A DNA stretch of 64,000 nucleotides from Bifidobacterium aquikefiri (GTDB lineage: Bacteria > Actinomycetota > Actinomycetes > Actinomycetales > Bifidobacteriaceae). The position numbers and the translations under genes were made by a program. The notes beneath the pieces are model-generated. The model made no database searches, had not been told where the DNA came from, and saw nothing but the letters and a program-made list of their open reading frames with translations. Positions 51,155 through 60,365 of this stretch are shown here, one piece after another; position 1 is the first letter of the stretch; every line of letters begins with the position of its first letter. The DNA lies in contig NZ_MWXA01000003.1 in the NCBI RefSeq assembly GCF_002259795.1, positions 186,001 through 250,000 on the forward strand, given 5' to 3'.

Positions 51155-52318
51155 TCAGCCATGAGCTTCGCCGCACAGCGCTTTCACATATGGCGATATG
51201 AGTCTCAATGCTGCGCCGACGATGCCCTGATTGGGAATGCACAGGCTGCGTTTCAGTGTAAATGAGTCTGCAAACGGGCTATGTGCGAGCACGTTGTGCT
51301 TGAGAATCTGCATATCGTCCTCATTGAGGAAGCGAGAAGCCTCACCGCCCAGAATGACATCGCTGGCAATAACCATGCGCATGTTTGTTATGGTCGATGC
51401 AATATGGTCGAGCCAGCGGTTAAATTCTCTGAGCCTGGAGACGGAGTCTGTGCGGTCGCGATGATGCTGCGCCTGATGAATGGTTACGAATGCATGTTCC
51501 ATCGACTCGCCGCGATGCATCAATGTTTCCGGTGAGCAATACGGATCGACGCAGCCTCGATGACCGCAATAGCACAGACGACCGTGGGGAACGAGAGTCA
51601 TGTGCTCGACGGTGCCGCTGGTGAGTCCCCGGCCGCGATAAAGCGCTCCTCCCATGATGACTGCGCCGCCTATTCTGCGTTCGAGATAGAGAAGAGTGGC
51701 ATCGTTGATCGTTCGGTCAAACCACAGCTCGGCCATTGCAGAAGCATCCGAATCGTGAATCATTGTGCTCGGGTATCCAATGTCACCTGCGAGTTGTTCG
51801 ATGGTGACGCCGGTGTCTCCCATGATGTTGCCGAAGGTGATGCGCTGCCCGTCAGCAGAGACCAGCCCCTGTATGGCGAAGGCAACGCCAAGAATCTGGT
51901 GTTCATTGGATTGAATCCCATGCGCAAAGTTGGAAATCACTGCATCAATCTCCTGATAGTACGAAGGATCACTCGCATTGAGCGCGATTCCTTGTGTGCT
52001 GCTTGCGATGGTTGAGCCGTGCAGATCCACTGCGCAGCATGTGACCTGGTGTCTGCGTATGGATGCTCCTATGGCGATGCGCACCCTGGATGCGAAGGCA
52101 TAGCGTTGCGCTCGCCTGCCGCCTGTGGAATCATTCAGGCCCGTCATTGCAATGATTCCCGAGTTTTCCAATTCATGAAGATGCTGGGTGATGGTAGGCA
52201 GGCTCAATCCAAGCGTTGCCTCAAGTTCTTGCTTCGTCGCAGACCCATGCTCATAGAAGTACCTGGTAACTTGCTGCTGATTGGCTCTTTTCAGCCGCGA
52301 CATGGAGCTTGAACTCAT
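51155..52318 (-). CDS. ROK-family transcriptional repressor
   Basis: A 387-residue ROK regulator. The N-terminal winged helix (SRLKRANQQQVTRYFYEHG, LPTITQHLHELENSGI) is followed by a sugar-kinase-like domain with GVTIEQLAGDIGYP, HDSDASAMAELWFD and the structural zinc cysteines of CYCGHRGCVDPYCS. The phosphate-binding and catalytic features are incomplete, as usual for regulators. AAGGAGAA is six bases before ATG 52318. It is divergent from the LplA-type binding-protein gene and is probably its sugar-responsive repressor. Confidence 0.92.
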   Translation of the reverse strand: MSSSSMSRLKRANQQQVTRYFYEHGSATKQELEATLGLSLPTITQHLHELENSGIIAMTGLNDSTGGRRAQRYAFASRVRIAIGASIRRHQVTCCAVDLHGSTIASSTQGIALNASDPSYYQEIDAVISNFAHGIQSNEHQILGVAFAIQGLVSADGQRITFGNIMGDTGVTIEQLAGDIGYPSTMIHDSDASAMAELWFDRTINDATLLYLERRIGGAVIMGGALYRGRGLTSGTVEHMTLVPHGRLCYCGHRGCVDPYCSPETLMHRGESMEHAFVTIHQAQHHRDRTDSVSRLREFNRWLDHIASTITNMRMVIASDVILGGEASRFLNEDDMQILKHNVLAHSPFADSFTLKRSLCIPNQGIVGAALRLISPYVKALCGEAHG

Positions 52319-52683
52319 TGAAGATTCTCCTTGTGTCCAACACGATGGCAGCCCTTGTGCCAAGTTATCATAGATTGCCGTAATTGGGGCTGACGCAGAT
52401 GATTAGAAAACATTGCATTTAATTGCGAAATTATTTCGAATATCTTTCTTACAATGAATGACGTTTCTGTCGTATTGGAGGACAATTCATGGCATGTTTT
52501 CCATTAATATCGCTCGATTTCCTTGCAAAAGAAAGGAAACACGCAAATTACAGAAAATGACTGGAAAAGTTGCGAAAGAATTTCTGGAGTCATATACTTG
52601 AGCCGAGCCTAACGAAGGTAGGGAGCCTGAATAGGCAAGCAACTATGGCGTTGCGAATTCGAAGGTCAAGGAGGAGACTTCGC
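52319..52683. promoter_or_regulatory. Divergent regulatory region with palindrome
   Basis: This 365-bp gap between the ROK gene and the binding-protein operon holds no gene. It is AT-rich around 52400-52460 and contains CGAAAT-T-ATTTCG (52426-52438, perfect 6-1-6), a good candidate for the ROK operator. The binding-protein gene has a strong AAGGAGGAG site at its 3' end. Confidence 0.45.
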
Positions 52684-54324
52684 ATGAAGAGAAAAAGTGC
52701 GGTTATGAAGCTTGGTGCCCTGGCGTGCGTTGCAGTGTTTGCACTGTCCGCATGTGGCGGCAGCAGCAGTTCCGCAACTGGCAAAGACGGTAAACCAACC
52801 ATCAACGTTCAGGTCATTTTGGATGCACGAGCAGAAAAAATGCAGAAGATGGGTTGGACGAAGCAACTGGCCACCGCCTGCGATTGCAATATCAACTGGA
52901 TCAACACTGGTAGTGCAGCTTGGTCCAACCAGAAGCAGGCAACGCTCGCATCCGGTGATGTCGCCGATGTAACCCTCGGTGGCTATGGCTCCGGTGATAT
53001 GAGCACCTATGGAAGCCTGTTCATGAACTTGAAGCCGGAACTCAAGAGCATGCCGAACGTATCAAAGATGTTCAAGGCCGATCCATATTCAGAGGTCGTT
53101 TCGACAACCTATGATGGCAAGATCTACGGGACCCCAGTCGTCGCACGCCCTGTGACGGCAAGAACCAGCAATCATATGTTCATCAACAAGACTTGGCTTG
53201 ACAAGCTTGGACTCAAGGTTCCGACCACATGGGATGAACTCGAAAAGGTACTGATTGCCTTCAAGAACGATGATCCGAACGGCAATGGCAAGGCCGATGA
53301 GATCCCCATGGACTTCTATACTCCAGGAACCGATAACTTCTGGCTCTTCCAGCCGAATGTTCTGCTTTCGAGCATGGGGATCGTCGTCCCGAACGGACCG
53401 CTTGGTATGTATGTCGACAACGGCAAGGTCAAGAACTATCTAACCGATTCGCGTTACAAGACATTGGTGCAATACATGCACAAGCTCTGGAGTGATGGAG
53501 TGATTTCGCCAGAGGCCTTCACGCATGACTGGTCAAAGTTCACCAGCACAGCCAAGGGCAATGGCAAGACAGCGACAGTCGGATTCGAATGGATGTGGAC
53601 TCCTGCAGGCACATTCGGCGCCGACAACTATGACCAATATGTCACGATTCCTTCACTTGAGCAGAGCGCAAATCAGAAGACCTCCCCAGTGTGGTCGTAT
53701 AACGGCGATGACCTTGCCTACAAGATCGATCAGGAAGTGGTGTCCTCGAAGCTTACCGATGCCAAGAAGACCGCAGCACTCAAGTTCGTCGATGCCTTCT
53801 ATTCTGCTGATATGTCCGTTCAGGCACGCTATGGTGCCTTCGGAACCGCTGTCAAGAAGCTCGGAACCAACCATTACAAGATTCTCAACGCCCCCAAGGG
53901 TCATGAGGAGGCTGATTGGATGTTCTATCAGGCACTTGGCGATGCTGCTCCAGGTTGGATCAACACCGACATGAAGCTCGATCTTCCTACGCTGGACGCC
54001 CAAGTCAAGCCCGTCGATGCCGTGTACGACAAAGACTACAAGAATGTCAACTTCAACAAGGACATTCTCTACCAGAACATGCCTGCCACCAAGGAGCAGA
54101 GCGACACGATGGACACGAACACGACGAATTACGCACAGTACGCAATGAGTCAGTTCTCCCAGTGGGTCACGAAGGGTGGCGTTGATTCAGGATGGGATGC
54201 CTACGTTGCAAAGCTCAAGCAGAACAAGCTTGAAGAGAACGTTCAGATTGAGCAGAAGGTATATAACTCCTACGTCAAGCGCATGAAGAAGCTGGGTGTG
54301 AATCTCAACAATTTCAACGAGTGA
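52684..54324 (+). CDS. LplA/YtcQ-type oligosaccharide-binding lipoprotein
   Basis: A 546-residue family-1 binding protein. Signal peptide with lipobox (CVAVFALSACGGSSS), then the domain with NINWINTGSAAWSNQKQATLASGDVADV, GTPVVARPVTARTSNHMFIN, and FKNDDPNGNGKADEIPMDF, a DxNGNGxxDE loop shared by this subfamily and possibly metal-binding. The length and motifs match LplA/YtcQ proteins, which pair with LplB and LplC permeases lacking a dedicated ATPase. AGGAGGAG precedes ATG 52684; the frame opens further upstream without a start. A terminator-like hairpin follows before the GH13 gene. Confidence 0.93.
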   Translation: MKRKSAVMKLGALACVAVFALSACGGSSSSATGKDGKPTINVQVILDARAEKMQKMGWTKQLATACDCNINWINTGSAAWSNQKQATLASGDVADVTLGGYGSGDMSTYGSLFMNLKPELKSMPNVSKMFKADPYSEVVSTTYDGKIYGTPVVARPVTARTSNHMFINKTWLDKLGLKVPTTWDELEKVLIAFKNDDPNGNGKADEIPMDFYTPGTDNFWLFQPNVLLSSMGIVVPNGPLGMYVDNGKVKNYLTDSRYKTLVQYMHKLWSDGVISPEAFTHDWSKFTSTAKGNGKTATVGFEWMWTPAGTFGADNYDQYVTIPSLEQSANQKTSPVWSYNGDDLAYKIDQEVVSSKLTDAKKTAALKFVDAFYSADMSVQARYGAFGTAVKKLGTNHYKILNAPKGHEEADWMFYQALGDAAPGWINTDMKLDLPTLDAQVKPVDAVYDKDYKNVNFNKDILYQNMPATKEQSDTMDTNTTNYAQYAMSQFSQWVTKGGVDSGWDAYVAKLKQNKLEENVQIEQKVYNSYVKRMKKLGVNLNNFNE

Positions 54325-54356
54325 TCAGGCTTCGAGCAATAAGCAAGCAGTGATGT

Positions 54357-54397
54357 GAACTTGGGAGCGGAGTGGGTTCAGATCCGCTCCCAAGTTC
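54357..54397 (+). terminator. Hairpin between the binding protein and GH13 genes
   Basis: The arms 54357-54371 and 54383-54397 are exact complements over 15 bp. No T-tract follows. It may partly end transcription or protect the binding-protein mRNA, letting it be made in excess over the rest of the operon. Confidence 0.55.
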
Positions 54398-54460
54398 ATG
54401 CCACGTCCCATTCGCATATGTCTCAAGACAATGCGCATCTATCAAGAATGAAGTGAAACT

Positions 54461-56281
54461 ATGACTACAAGGCAACGTCATCACGTGCCTGACGCTATAC
54501 ATACCAACGGTGCGCCCATGAACCCCTGGTGGGCGAATGCGGTTGTCTACCAGATTTATCCAAGATCGTTCCAGGATGGCAACGGTGATGGCTATGGGGA
54601 TCTGAAGGGTATCATCTCTCGGCTTGGCTATCTGGCGGATCTTGGCATCGATGCGATATGGCTCAGTCCCGTGTACCGTTCCCCACAGGACGACAATGGC
54701 TATGACATATCTGACTACCGCGACATCGACCCGATGTTTGGCAATCTCGAAGACATGGACCGTCTCATCGAAGGCGCACACGAGCTTGGCATCAAAATCG
54801 TGATGGATCTTGTGGTCAACCACACTTCTGACGAACACGCCTGGTTCCAGGCTTCACGAGACAAGAATTCACCGTATGCCGACTGGTATTGGTGGAGGCC
54901 AGCTCGTGAAGGATTCATACCAGGGACACCCGGAGCAGAACCGAATCGGTGGGGTGGAAGCTTCGGTGGGTCTGCATGGCAATATGACGAGAAGCGTGGA
55001 GAATACTACCTTCACACCTTCTCAAGGAAGCAGCCCGATCTGAACTGGGAGAACCCGAAGGTTCGTTATGCAGTCTACGACATGATGAATTGGTGGCTTG
55101 ACCGTGGCATCGATGGCTTCCGCATGGACGTGATCACGCTGATTTCGAAGCAAATCGATCAGGAAGGTCGACTGCCTGGAGAAAGTCACGGCACCATTGC
55201 CGACCTGCCTGTTGGTGAGGAAGGCTATTCAAGCCCTTGGCCGTTCAGCATGGATGGTCCTCGCCTTGACGAATATCTCAAGGAGATGCGAGCTCACGTC
55301 TTCGAGGGAAGAACCGGATATCTTACCGTTGGCGAAGGTCAGGGCATCTCTTCAAAACGCAACGAGTTCATTACCGATCCTGCCAATAAGGAACTGGATA
55401 TGATATTCCTCTTCGACCATGTTGGCGTCGATCAGCAAGGTTCGAAGTGGGGTATGACGAAGCTTGAACTGCCACGGCTCAAGCGGGCGATGATCGAACA
55501 GCAGGATGCCGTGCGTACCAAGGGCTGGGCCAGTCTGTATTTCAACAACCACGATCAGCCGCGTGCCCTTTCACGGTGGGGCGATACCTCCACTCCTGAG
55601 CTGCGTGTGAAGTCGGCGAAGGCTCTCGGACTGATGCTGCACATGCATCGTGGAACCCCGTATGTATATCAGGGTGAGGAGATCGGCATGACCAACGCCG
55701 GATTCACCAAGCTCGAACAGTACCAGGATCTTGAATCGATCAATGCATTCCATCAGAGGGTCGAGGACGCCAAGGTCCAGGATGCCGGTTCAATGATTGA
55801 CTCCTTGGCACAGGCGAGTCGCGACAATTCGCGGACGCCGATGCAATGGGACGACAGCACATACGCAGGTTTTACCGATGCCAGTGCCAAGAGCCGACCA
55901 TGGATCTCAGTCAATCCCAATGCAGCGGAAATCAATGTGCAGGCCGAGAAGAACGATCCGAATTCGGTCTATTCGTTCTATCGCAGGCTTATCGAGTTGC
56001 GGCACGATGATGACGCGGTATCGTCCGGAGAATTCATTCCCATCGATATCGATGACGACAACGTGTGTGCCTTCAAGCGAACCCTTGGTTCAAGAAGTTT
56101 GCTGTGCGTGGTCAATGTCTCTTCGCAGACCGTTGATGTTCCGACACAGACAGCGCATCTGCTTGGCGACGATTTCAAGCACGAGAGTGTAGTCATTTCC
56201 AATATTGATTTTGACGAGTTACGGAAAACCGTGCACGAGGGGCAGCTAGCACCATGGTCTGCTTTTGTGTACCAAATCTAG
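54461..56281 (+). CDS. GH13 alpha-glucosidase (oligo-1,6-glucosidase type)
   Basis: A cytoplasmic 606-residue enzyme that releases glucose from short alpha-glucosides. The barrel motifs are clear: VVYQIYPRSFQDGNGDGYGD near the start, DLVVNHTSDEHAW, the nucleophile Asp223 in GFRMDVI, the acid/base Glu292 in TVGEGQ, and NNHDQPR (His364/Asp365). No signal peptide. Val-Val-Asn-His following DL is typical of alpha-1,6/1,4-glucosidases. An in-frame ATG at 54518 (MNPWWANAVV) is an alternative start. It lies between binding protein and permeases of one transporter, so an imported oligosaccharide is its likely substrate. Confidence 0.92.
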   Translation: MTTRQRHHVPDAIHTNGAPMNPWWANAVVYQIYPRSFQDGNGDGYGDLKGIISRLGYLADLGIDAIWLSPVYRSPQDDNGYDISDYRDIDPMFGNLEDMDRLIEGAHELGIKIVMDLVVNHTSDEHAWFQASRDKNSPYADWYWWRPAREGFIPGTPGAEPNRWGGSFGGSAWQYDEKRGEYYLHTFSRKQPDLNWENPKVRYAVYDMMNWWLDRGIDGFRMDVITLISKQIDQEGRLPGESHGTIADLPVGEEGYSSPWPFSMDGPRLDEYLKEMRAHVFEGRTGYLTVGEGQGISSKRNEFITDPANKELDMIFLFDHVGVDQQGSKWGMTKLELPRLKRAMIEQQDAVRTKGWASLYFNNHDQPRALSRWGDTSTPELRVKSAKALGLMLHMHRGTPYVYQGEEIGMTNAGFTKLEQYQDLESINAFHQRVEDAKVQDAGSMIDSLAQASRDNSRTPMQWDDSTYAGFTDASAKSRPWISVNPNAAEINVQAEKNDPNSVYSFYRRLIELRHDDDAVSSGEFIPIDIDDDNVCAFKRTLGSRSLLCVVNVSSQTVDVPTQTAHLLGDDFKHESVVISNIDFDELRKTVHEGQLAPWSAFVYQI

Positions 56282-56296
56282 GATAGGAGAGGTTCC

Positions 56297-57271
56297 ATGG
56301 ATGCAAACGTGAGCAACATACAGCACGTTGCCAAAAAGAAGACCCAGGCCAAAACCTCGGCGCGGCACGGCACATTGCTCTATAGGAAAGTGGTTGAGCA
56401 CCTCCACCAATATTGGCAATTGTGGGCATTTACACTGCCCTCCATCGCCTTCGTGGTGCTTTTCGCATACGTTCCCATGTATGGCGTTCAGCTCGCATTC
56501 CGTCAGTTTGACTTCACCAAAGGGCTGACGGGTGGCACATGGGTTGGATGGCAATACTTCGAGCAGTTCTTCCGTGACCCGATGTTCGTTGAAATCCTGA
56601 GCAATACCTTCAGGATCAGCATGTGGACCTTGGTGATGGGCTTCATCGCCCCCATCGTTCTTGCATTGCTCATCAATCAGATTGGCAGTCCGAAAGTCAA
56701 GAGCTTTGTGCAGACCATCACCTATATGCCTCACTTCATTTCGACGGTTGTCATGGTCTCCATCATTCAGATCTTCCTGGCTCCATCGACCGGTCTGCTT
56801 GGCCGCTTCCTGGGACGTACCAGCATCATGGGCGATCCGAACGCCTTTGCTCCAATCTATTGGATCTCAGAAGTCTGGCAGCATGCAGGATGGAATTGCA
56901 TCATCTATCTCGCGGCCTTGTCATCGGTCGATCTTGCCCTGTACGAGGCGGCGCGCATCGATGGCGCAGGACGTCTGCAACTGATCAGATATGTTGATAT
57001 TCCCACCATAATGCCAACCGTGGGTGTGCTGCTGATCTTGAACATGGGTTCCGTGCTCGGCGTGGGATTCGAAAAGGTCTGGCTGATGCAGAACACTCTG
57101 AATATCAATGCTTCCGAAGTCATTTCAACGTATACATACCGCATCGGTCTGTTGAACAATCAGTTCTCGTATTCGACTGCAATAGGTCTCTTCAACTCTC
57201 TGGTGAACTTCCTGTTCCTGATCATGGCTAACTTCATAGCCAAGCGGACCAGCGATACGAGCATCTTCTAG
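56297..57271 (+). CDS. LplB-type sugar ABC transporter permease
   Basis: A 324-residue membrane subunit. A ~40-residue basic start precedes helices LWAFTLPSIAFVVLFAYVPM, FRISMWTLVMGFIAPIVLALLI and others. The coupling motif EAARIDGAGRLQLIRYVDIPT is intact. PMYGVQLAFRQFDFTKGL is typical of LplB/YtcP-type systems. AGGATAGGAGAGG precedes the ATG, 15 bp after the GH13 stop. It pairs with the next gene. Confidence 0.94.
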   Translation: MDANVSNIQHVAKKKTQAKTSARHGTLLYRKVVEHLHQYWQLWAFTLPSIAFVVLFAYVPMYGVQLAFRQFDFTKGLTGGTWVGWQYFEQFFRDPMFVEILSNTFRISMWTLVMGFIAPIVLALLINQIGSPKVKSFVQTITYMPHFISTVVMVSIIQIFLAPSTGLLGRFLGRTSIMGDPNAFAPIYWISEVWQHAGWNCIIYLAALSSVDLALYEAARIDGAGRLQLIRYVDIPTIMPTVGVLLILNMGSVLGVGFEKVWLMQNTLNINASEVISTYTYRIGLLNNQFSYSTAIGLFNSLVNFLFLIMANFIAKRTSDTSIF

Positions 57272-57284
57272 GAAAGAAGCGAAC

Positions 57285-58268
57285 ATGACATCGTCCATGC
57301 AAAATAACGAGCCCATAACTCAGGCAACCACGGTTGCCAATCCAAGCAACAAGAAGGAAATCATAGCCTGGAACCGTCATAGGCATCAGGACAAGACGGC
57401 TTCCGACTGGGTTGTCGATGCAATCATCGCTCTGGTCGTCGTCGTGGTGCTTGTCGCAATCATCTATCCGCTGTGGTTTATCATCATCGCTTCGTTTTCA
57501 TCCCCAACGGCAGTTTCTATCGGTGAAGTGAACTTCTGGCCAAAGGACGTGAGCTTTACCGGATATGCAAAGATCCTTGCCGATACTCGTATCTGGGTGG
57601 GTTATAGGAACACGCTGATCTACAGCATCATCGGTACCGCGGTGAACCTTCTGGTGACCATTCCATCCGCCTATGCCCTTTCCCGTAGAGAATTCAAACC
57701 TCGCCGCATCATCATGTTCCTCTTCACCTTCACGATGTTCTTCAGTGGCGGCTTGATCCCTAGCTATTTGCTGATGAAGCAGCTTGGCCTGATCAACAGC
57801 ATGTGGGTGTTTGTGCTTCCAGGTGCGTTCAGCGTCTACAACATGATCATTGCCCGCTCGTTCTTCGAGACCTCGATTCCTGAGGAGCTTCGAGACTCGG
57901 CACGAGTCGATGGCGTGTCGTATTTTGGGTTCTTCTTCAAGATAGTGCTGCCATTGTCGGGTGCGATTCTTGCGGTCATCGGCCTGTACTTCTTCGTTGG
58001 GCACTGGAATGACTACTTCACGGGTCTTATCTATATCCGAGATGAAGGCAAGTATCCGCTGCAGAATGTGTTGCAGATGATTCTGCTCACCAACCAGACT
58101 ACCCAGGGTTCTGGCAATGTCGGCATGTCTGCAACCCAGGCTCAGAACTTTGCAGATCAGATCAAGTTCGGCATCATCATCGTGTCGAGTCTTCCTCTGC
58201 TGGTGCTCTACCCATTCCTACAGAAGTACTTCAACAAGGGTGTCATGATCGGAGCCGTCAAGGGCTGA
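57285..58268 (+). CDS. LplC/YtcP-type sugar ABC transporter permease
   Basis: The second permease, 327 residues. Helices include AIIALVVVVVLVAIIYPLWFIIIASFS and FLFTFTMFFSGGLIPSYLLM. GGLIPSYLL is a hallmark of this subfamily. The coupling motif is DSARVDGVSYFGFFFKIVLPLSG. It starts 13 bp after the previous gene. No ATPase gene is in the operon, so a shared MsmX/MsiK-type ATPase elsewhere is expected. A long terminator hairpin follows. Confidence 0.94.
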   Translation: MTSSMQNNEPITQATTVANPSNKKEIIAWNRHRHQDKTASDWVVDAIIALVVVVVLVAIIYPLWFIIIASFSSPTAVSIGEVNFWPKDVSFTGYAKILADTRIWVGYRNTLIYSIIGTAVNLLVTIPSAYALSRREFKPRRIIMFLFTFTMFFSGGLIPSYLLMKQLGLINSMWVFVLPGAFSVYNMIIARSFFETSIPEELRDSARVDGVSYFGFFFKIVLPLSGAILAVIGLYFFVGHWNDYFTGLIYIRDEGKYPLQNVLQMILLTNQTTQGSGNVGMSATQAQNFADQIKFGIIIVSSLPLLVLYPFLQKYFNKGVMIGAVKG

Positions 58269-58275
58269 TTGGTGC

Positions 58276-58369
58276 AATGGAGACGGTGCGGATCCCGATG
58301 AAGCGTGCATGCTCTGGAAAGAGCAAAGGCAGAAAGACATCATCGGGACCCACGTCGTCTCCATTTTTT
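58276..58369 (+). terminator. Long bipartite terminator hairpin after the permeases
   Basis: AATGGAGACG (58276-58285) pairs with CGTCTCCATT (58356-58365), enclosing a second pairing GATCCCGATGA / TCATCGGGA. A run of six T closes it. The following 255 bp to the YesL gene show no gene; TTGACT near 58522 may start a separate promoter. Confidence 0.8.
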
Positions 58370-58624
58370 GTTCCGTATTGATGAATATCATCTGTTGCCT
58401 GAACGAGAGTCGCCTTCCATTCAATTGCAAACATGCTCATACAGACATGTCTGTGTTGAATCATGCGATGGTGACTGTCGAAGAGAGTGACGGTCGCGGC
58501 AGGGTATTGAGGTGGATCACATTGACTTTTTGTGGGCATGCGACTGTACCATGGTCAGGCTGATCGATGAGATATATGGCAACCTGACAAGTGGACAGAT
58601 GGCAACGACAGGAAAGAGCTGAAG

Positions 58625-59320
58625 ATGAGAAGAATTTCGCTCGGCTATGAATATTTGGCACGTATCGTCATGATGATTGTGGTTGTGAACATTGCGATCA
58701 TCGTTCATACGCTGTTCGGGCTTGTCGCTGCAGGATTCTTTCCATCGATTTCCGCTGCATATTCGACCTATCGCCGGTGGATACTGTCGGTTGATGACCG
58801 TTCGTGGTCCATCACCAAGACGTGGAAGGTGTTCTTTCATGAGTGGAAATCCGATTTCGTAGGTGCGAATGTTTTTGGCTGGATTCAGTTTGTGGTCTGG
58901 GCGGTACTGCTTTGGGAATACTGGTTTGTGCAACAGAATAACCTTGGCCAGATGGGGTTCGCCGTTTCTGGTATTCTGCTCGTGCTGAATATCATCTATA
59001 TTCTCTTTGTACTTGAGAGCTGGGCGATTCGCTCCCACTTCAACGAGCGGGCTGGCTGGATCATTCGTACCACATTCACCATGATCCTCGTGCGTCCCAT
59101 CTGCACATTCTTTGTGCTTGTGGTAGTGCTGCTGGTTGGAGTCGCCTATTACAAATGGCCTGGCCTGATGGTTGCCTGTGGCATTTCAATTCCAATTTTT
59201 ACCACCATGATGTGCATCTATTCCTGGGGCAAACTTCCCAGCATGGATATCCATCAGATTGAGCCGCTGGAGGATGATTTGAAAAAACGGCATCAGACGG
59301 ACGTCAATGATCAGCAATGA
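58625..59320 (+). CDS. YesL family (DUF624) membrane protein
   Basis: A 231-residue polytopic protein of the YesL family, often encoded beside LplABC/YtcQP-type sugar importers; its role is unknown. The family start (LARIVMMIVVVNIAIIVHTLFGLVA, FPSISAAYSTYRRWI) is present. Around five hydrophobic segments and a polar C-terminal tail follow. The ATG at 58625 has GGAAAG about nine bases upstream. The gene is followed 61 bp later by a membrane-anchored protein that resembles partners seen beside YesL. Confidence 0.88.
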   Translation: MRRISLGYEYLARIVMMIVVVNIAIIVHTLFGLVAAGFFPSISAAYSTYRRWILSVDDRSWSITKTWKVFFHEWKSDFVGANVFGWIQFVVWAVLLWEYWFVQQNNLGQMGFAVSGILLVLNIIYILFVLESWAIRSHFNERAGWIIRTTFTMILVRPICTFFVLVVVLLVGVAYYKWPGLMVACGISIPIFTTMMCIYSWGKLPSMDIHQIEPLEDDLKKRHQTDVNDQQ

Positions 59321-59381
59321 TGCAACAATGATTTCGACTACGATTGACGATGAGCAATGATGGTTGATGATGGAGATGTGA

Positions 59382-60224
59382 ATGAGTGCAGATGATGATT
59401 CGCGCAATGTAGATGATGAAATGAAGTCGCGGTCTGTTCCGAGCTCCAACGCAAACGGCAATCGACCCAGTACCGCGGATGCTGACCAGGGAGATGCCGG
59501 TCATCGCGCAAGGAGTCTGACGGCTTCTTTATCTCCCGAACAGTTGAATGCCGTTGCTGCGCTGGCGAAAAACAATCAATACGAGCATCAGTCGTCTTGG
59601 AAAACCCTGAGGGAACTGCCTCTCAAGGAGCGCATGACTTTCTTCGTCGAGCATTTTCTTCTTGCAACCATCGCGATTGTCGTGGCTCTCGCGCTGATCA
59701 TCACATTCGTTGTGAGTTATGTAACCAAACCTGCCGATCCAGACTTGACGGTGCAGGGATTCGACATGTCGAACTATGCGTCGCAACTGACGACGCTCAG
59801 CAATGAATTCGCTTCCTCTGAAGGTTTGAGTGATCAGCATTCGGTTGACATTACAGGCGATATGGATATTTTGACCAATGCCACGTCTGATGACTCTGCA
59901 AAATTGCTGGCCATGGTCAGTGCGGGTCAGATCAATGTTGTTTTCGGTAACAAGGCAAATTTCACCTCACTGAATAAGCGCGGCCTGATCACATCCGTCA
60001 GGTCTGTGCTCGGTGAATCCGCCATGAAGCAGTATGCCGATGCATGGGTCAATGCGAAGGGCGCACCAACAACGGATCCTGCCAAGGTGGCTGGTCTCGA
60101 CCTTTCCCATGCCACGAAGTGGAAATCCGCTGGACTTCCCAGCAAGACGTACATTGGTTTCAGCAATGTGCAGAAAAGCAAGAAATACGCCAGGCATTTC
60201 ATCACTTTCCTTGACTTTGGATAG
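59382..60224 (+). CDS. Single-pass membrane protein with extracytoplasmic domain, YesL neighbour
   Basis: I do not know a function for this 280-residue protein. It has a ~75-residue polar, disordered start, a short amphipathic region (LRELPLKERMTFFVEHF), one transmembrane helix (LLATIAIVVALALIITFVVSYV), and a ~180-residue outer domain. The segment AKLLAMVSAGQINVVFGNKANF resembles a motif in membrane-anchored proteins next to YesL genes in Firmicutes, so it may be an accessory of the importer or a ligand-sensing protein. GGAG precedes the ATG. It is downstream of YesL, probably co-transcribed. Confidence 0.7.
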   Translation: MSADDDSRNVDDEMKSRSVPSSNANGNRPSTADADQGDAGHRARSLTASLSPEQLNAVAALAKNNQYEHQSSWKTLRELPLKERMTFFVEHFLLATIAIVVALALIITFVVSYVTKPADPDLTVQGFDMSNYASQLTTLSNEFASSEGLSDQHSVDITGDMDILTNATSDDSAKLLAMVSAGQINVVFGNKANFTSLNKRGLITSVRSVLGESAMKQYADAWVNAKGAPTTDPAKVAGLDLSHATKWKSAGLPSKTYIGFSNVQKSKKYARHFITFLDFG

Positions 60225-60325
60225 TTAAGCTTTCAAGGATCACACCGCAGTCGTCGCTGCACGGCGGAGAGTGCAGAAATGACAATGATGACATGCAGCA
60301 GACGGAAGTGGTGCTAGGGTATATA

Positions 60326-60343
60326 CTAATTGTTAACAGTTAG
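60326..60343 (+). promoter_or_regulatory. Palindromic operator-like site before the SGNH gene
   Basis: CTAATTGTTAACAGTTAG is an 18-bp palindrome with one mismatched pair centred on TGTTAACA, 22 bp before the start of the SGNH gene. LacI- and ROK-type sites often look like this. TATATACTAAT just upstream may be a -10 region. Confidence 0.5.
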
Positions 60344-60365
60344 CAAATGTCAAAGGTGACTATTC

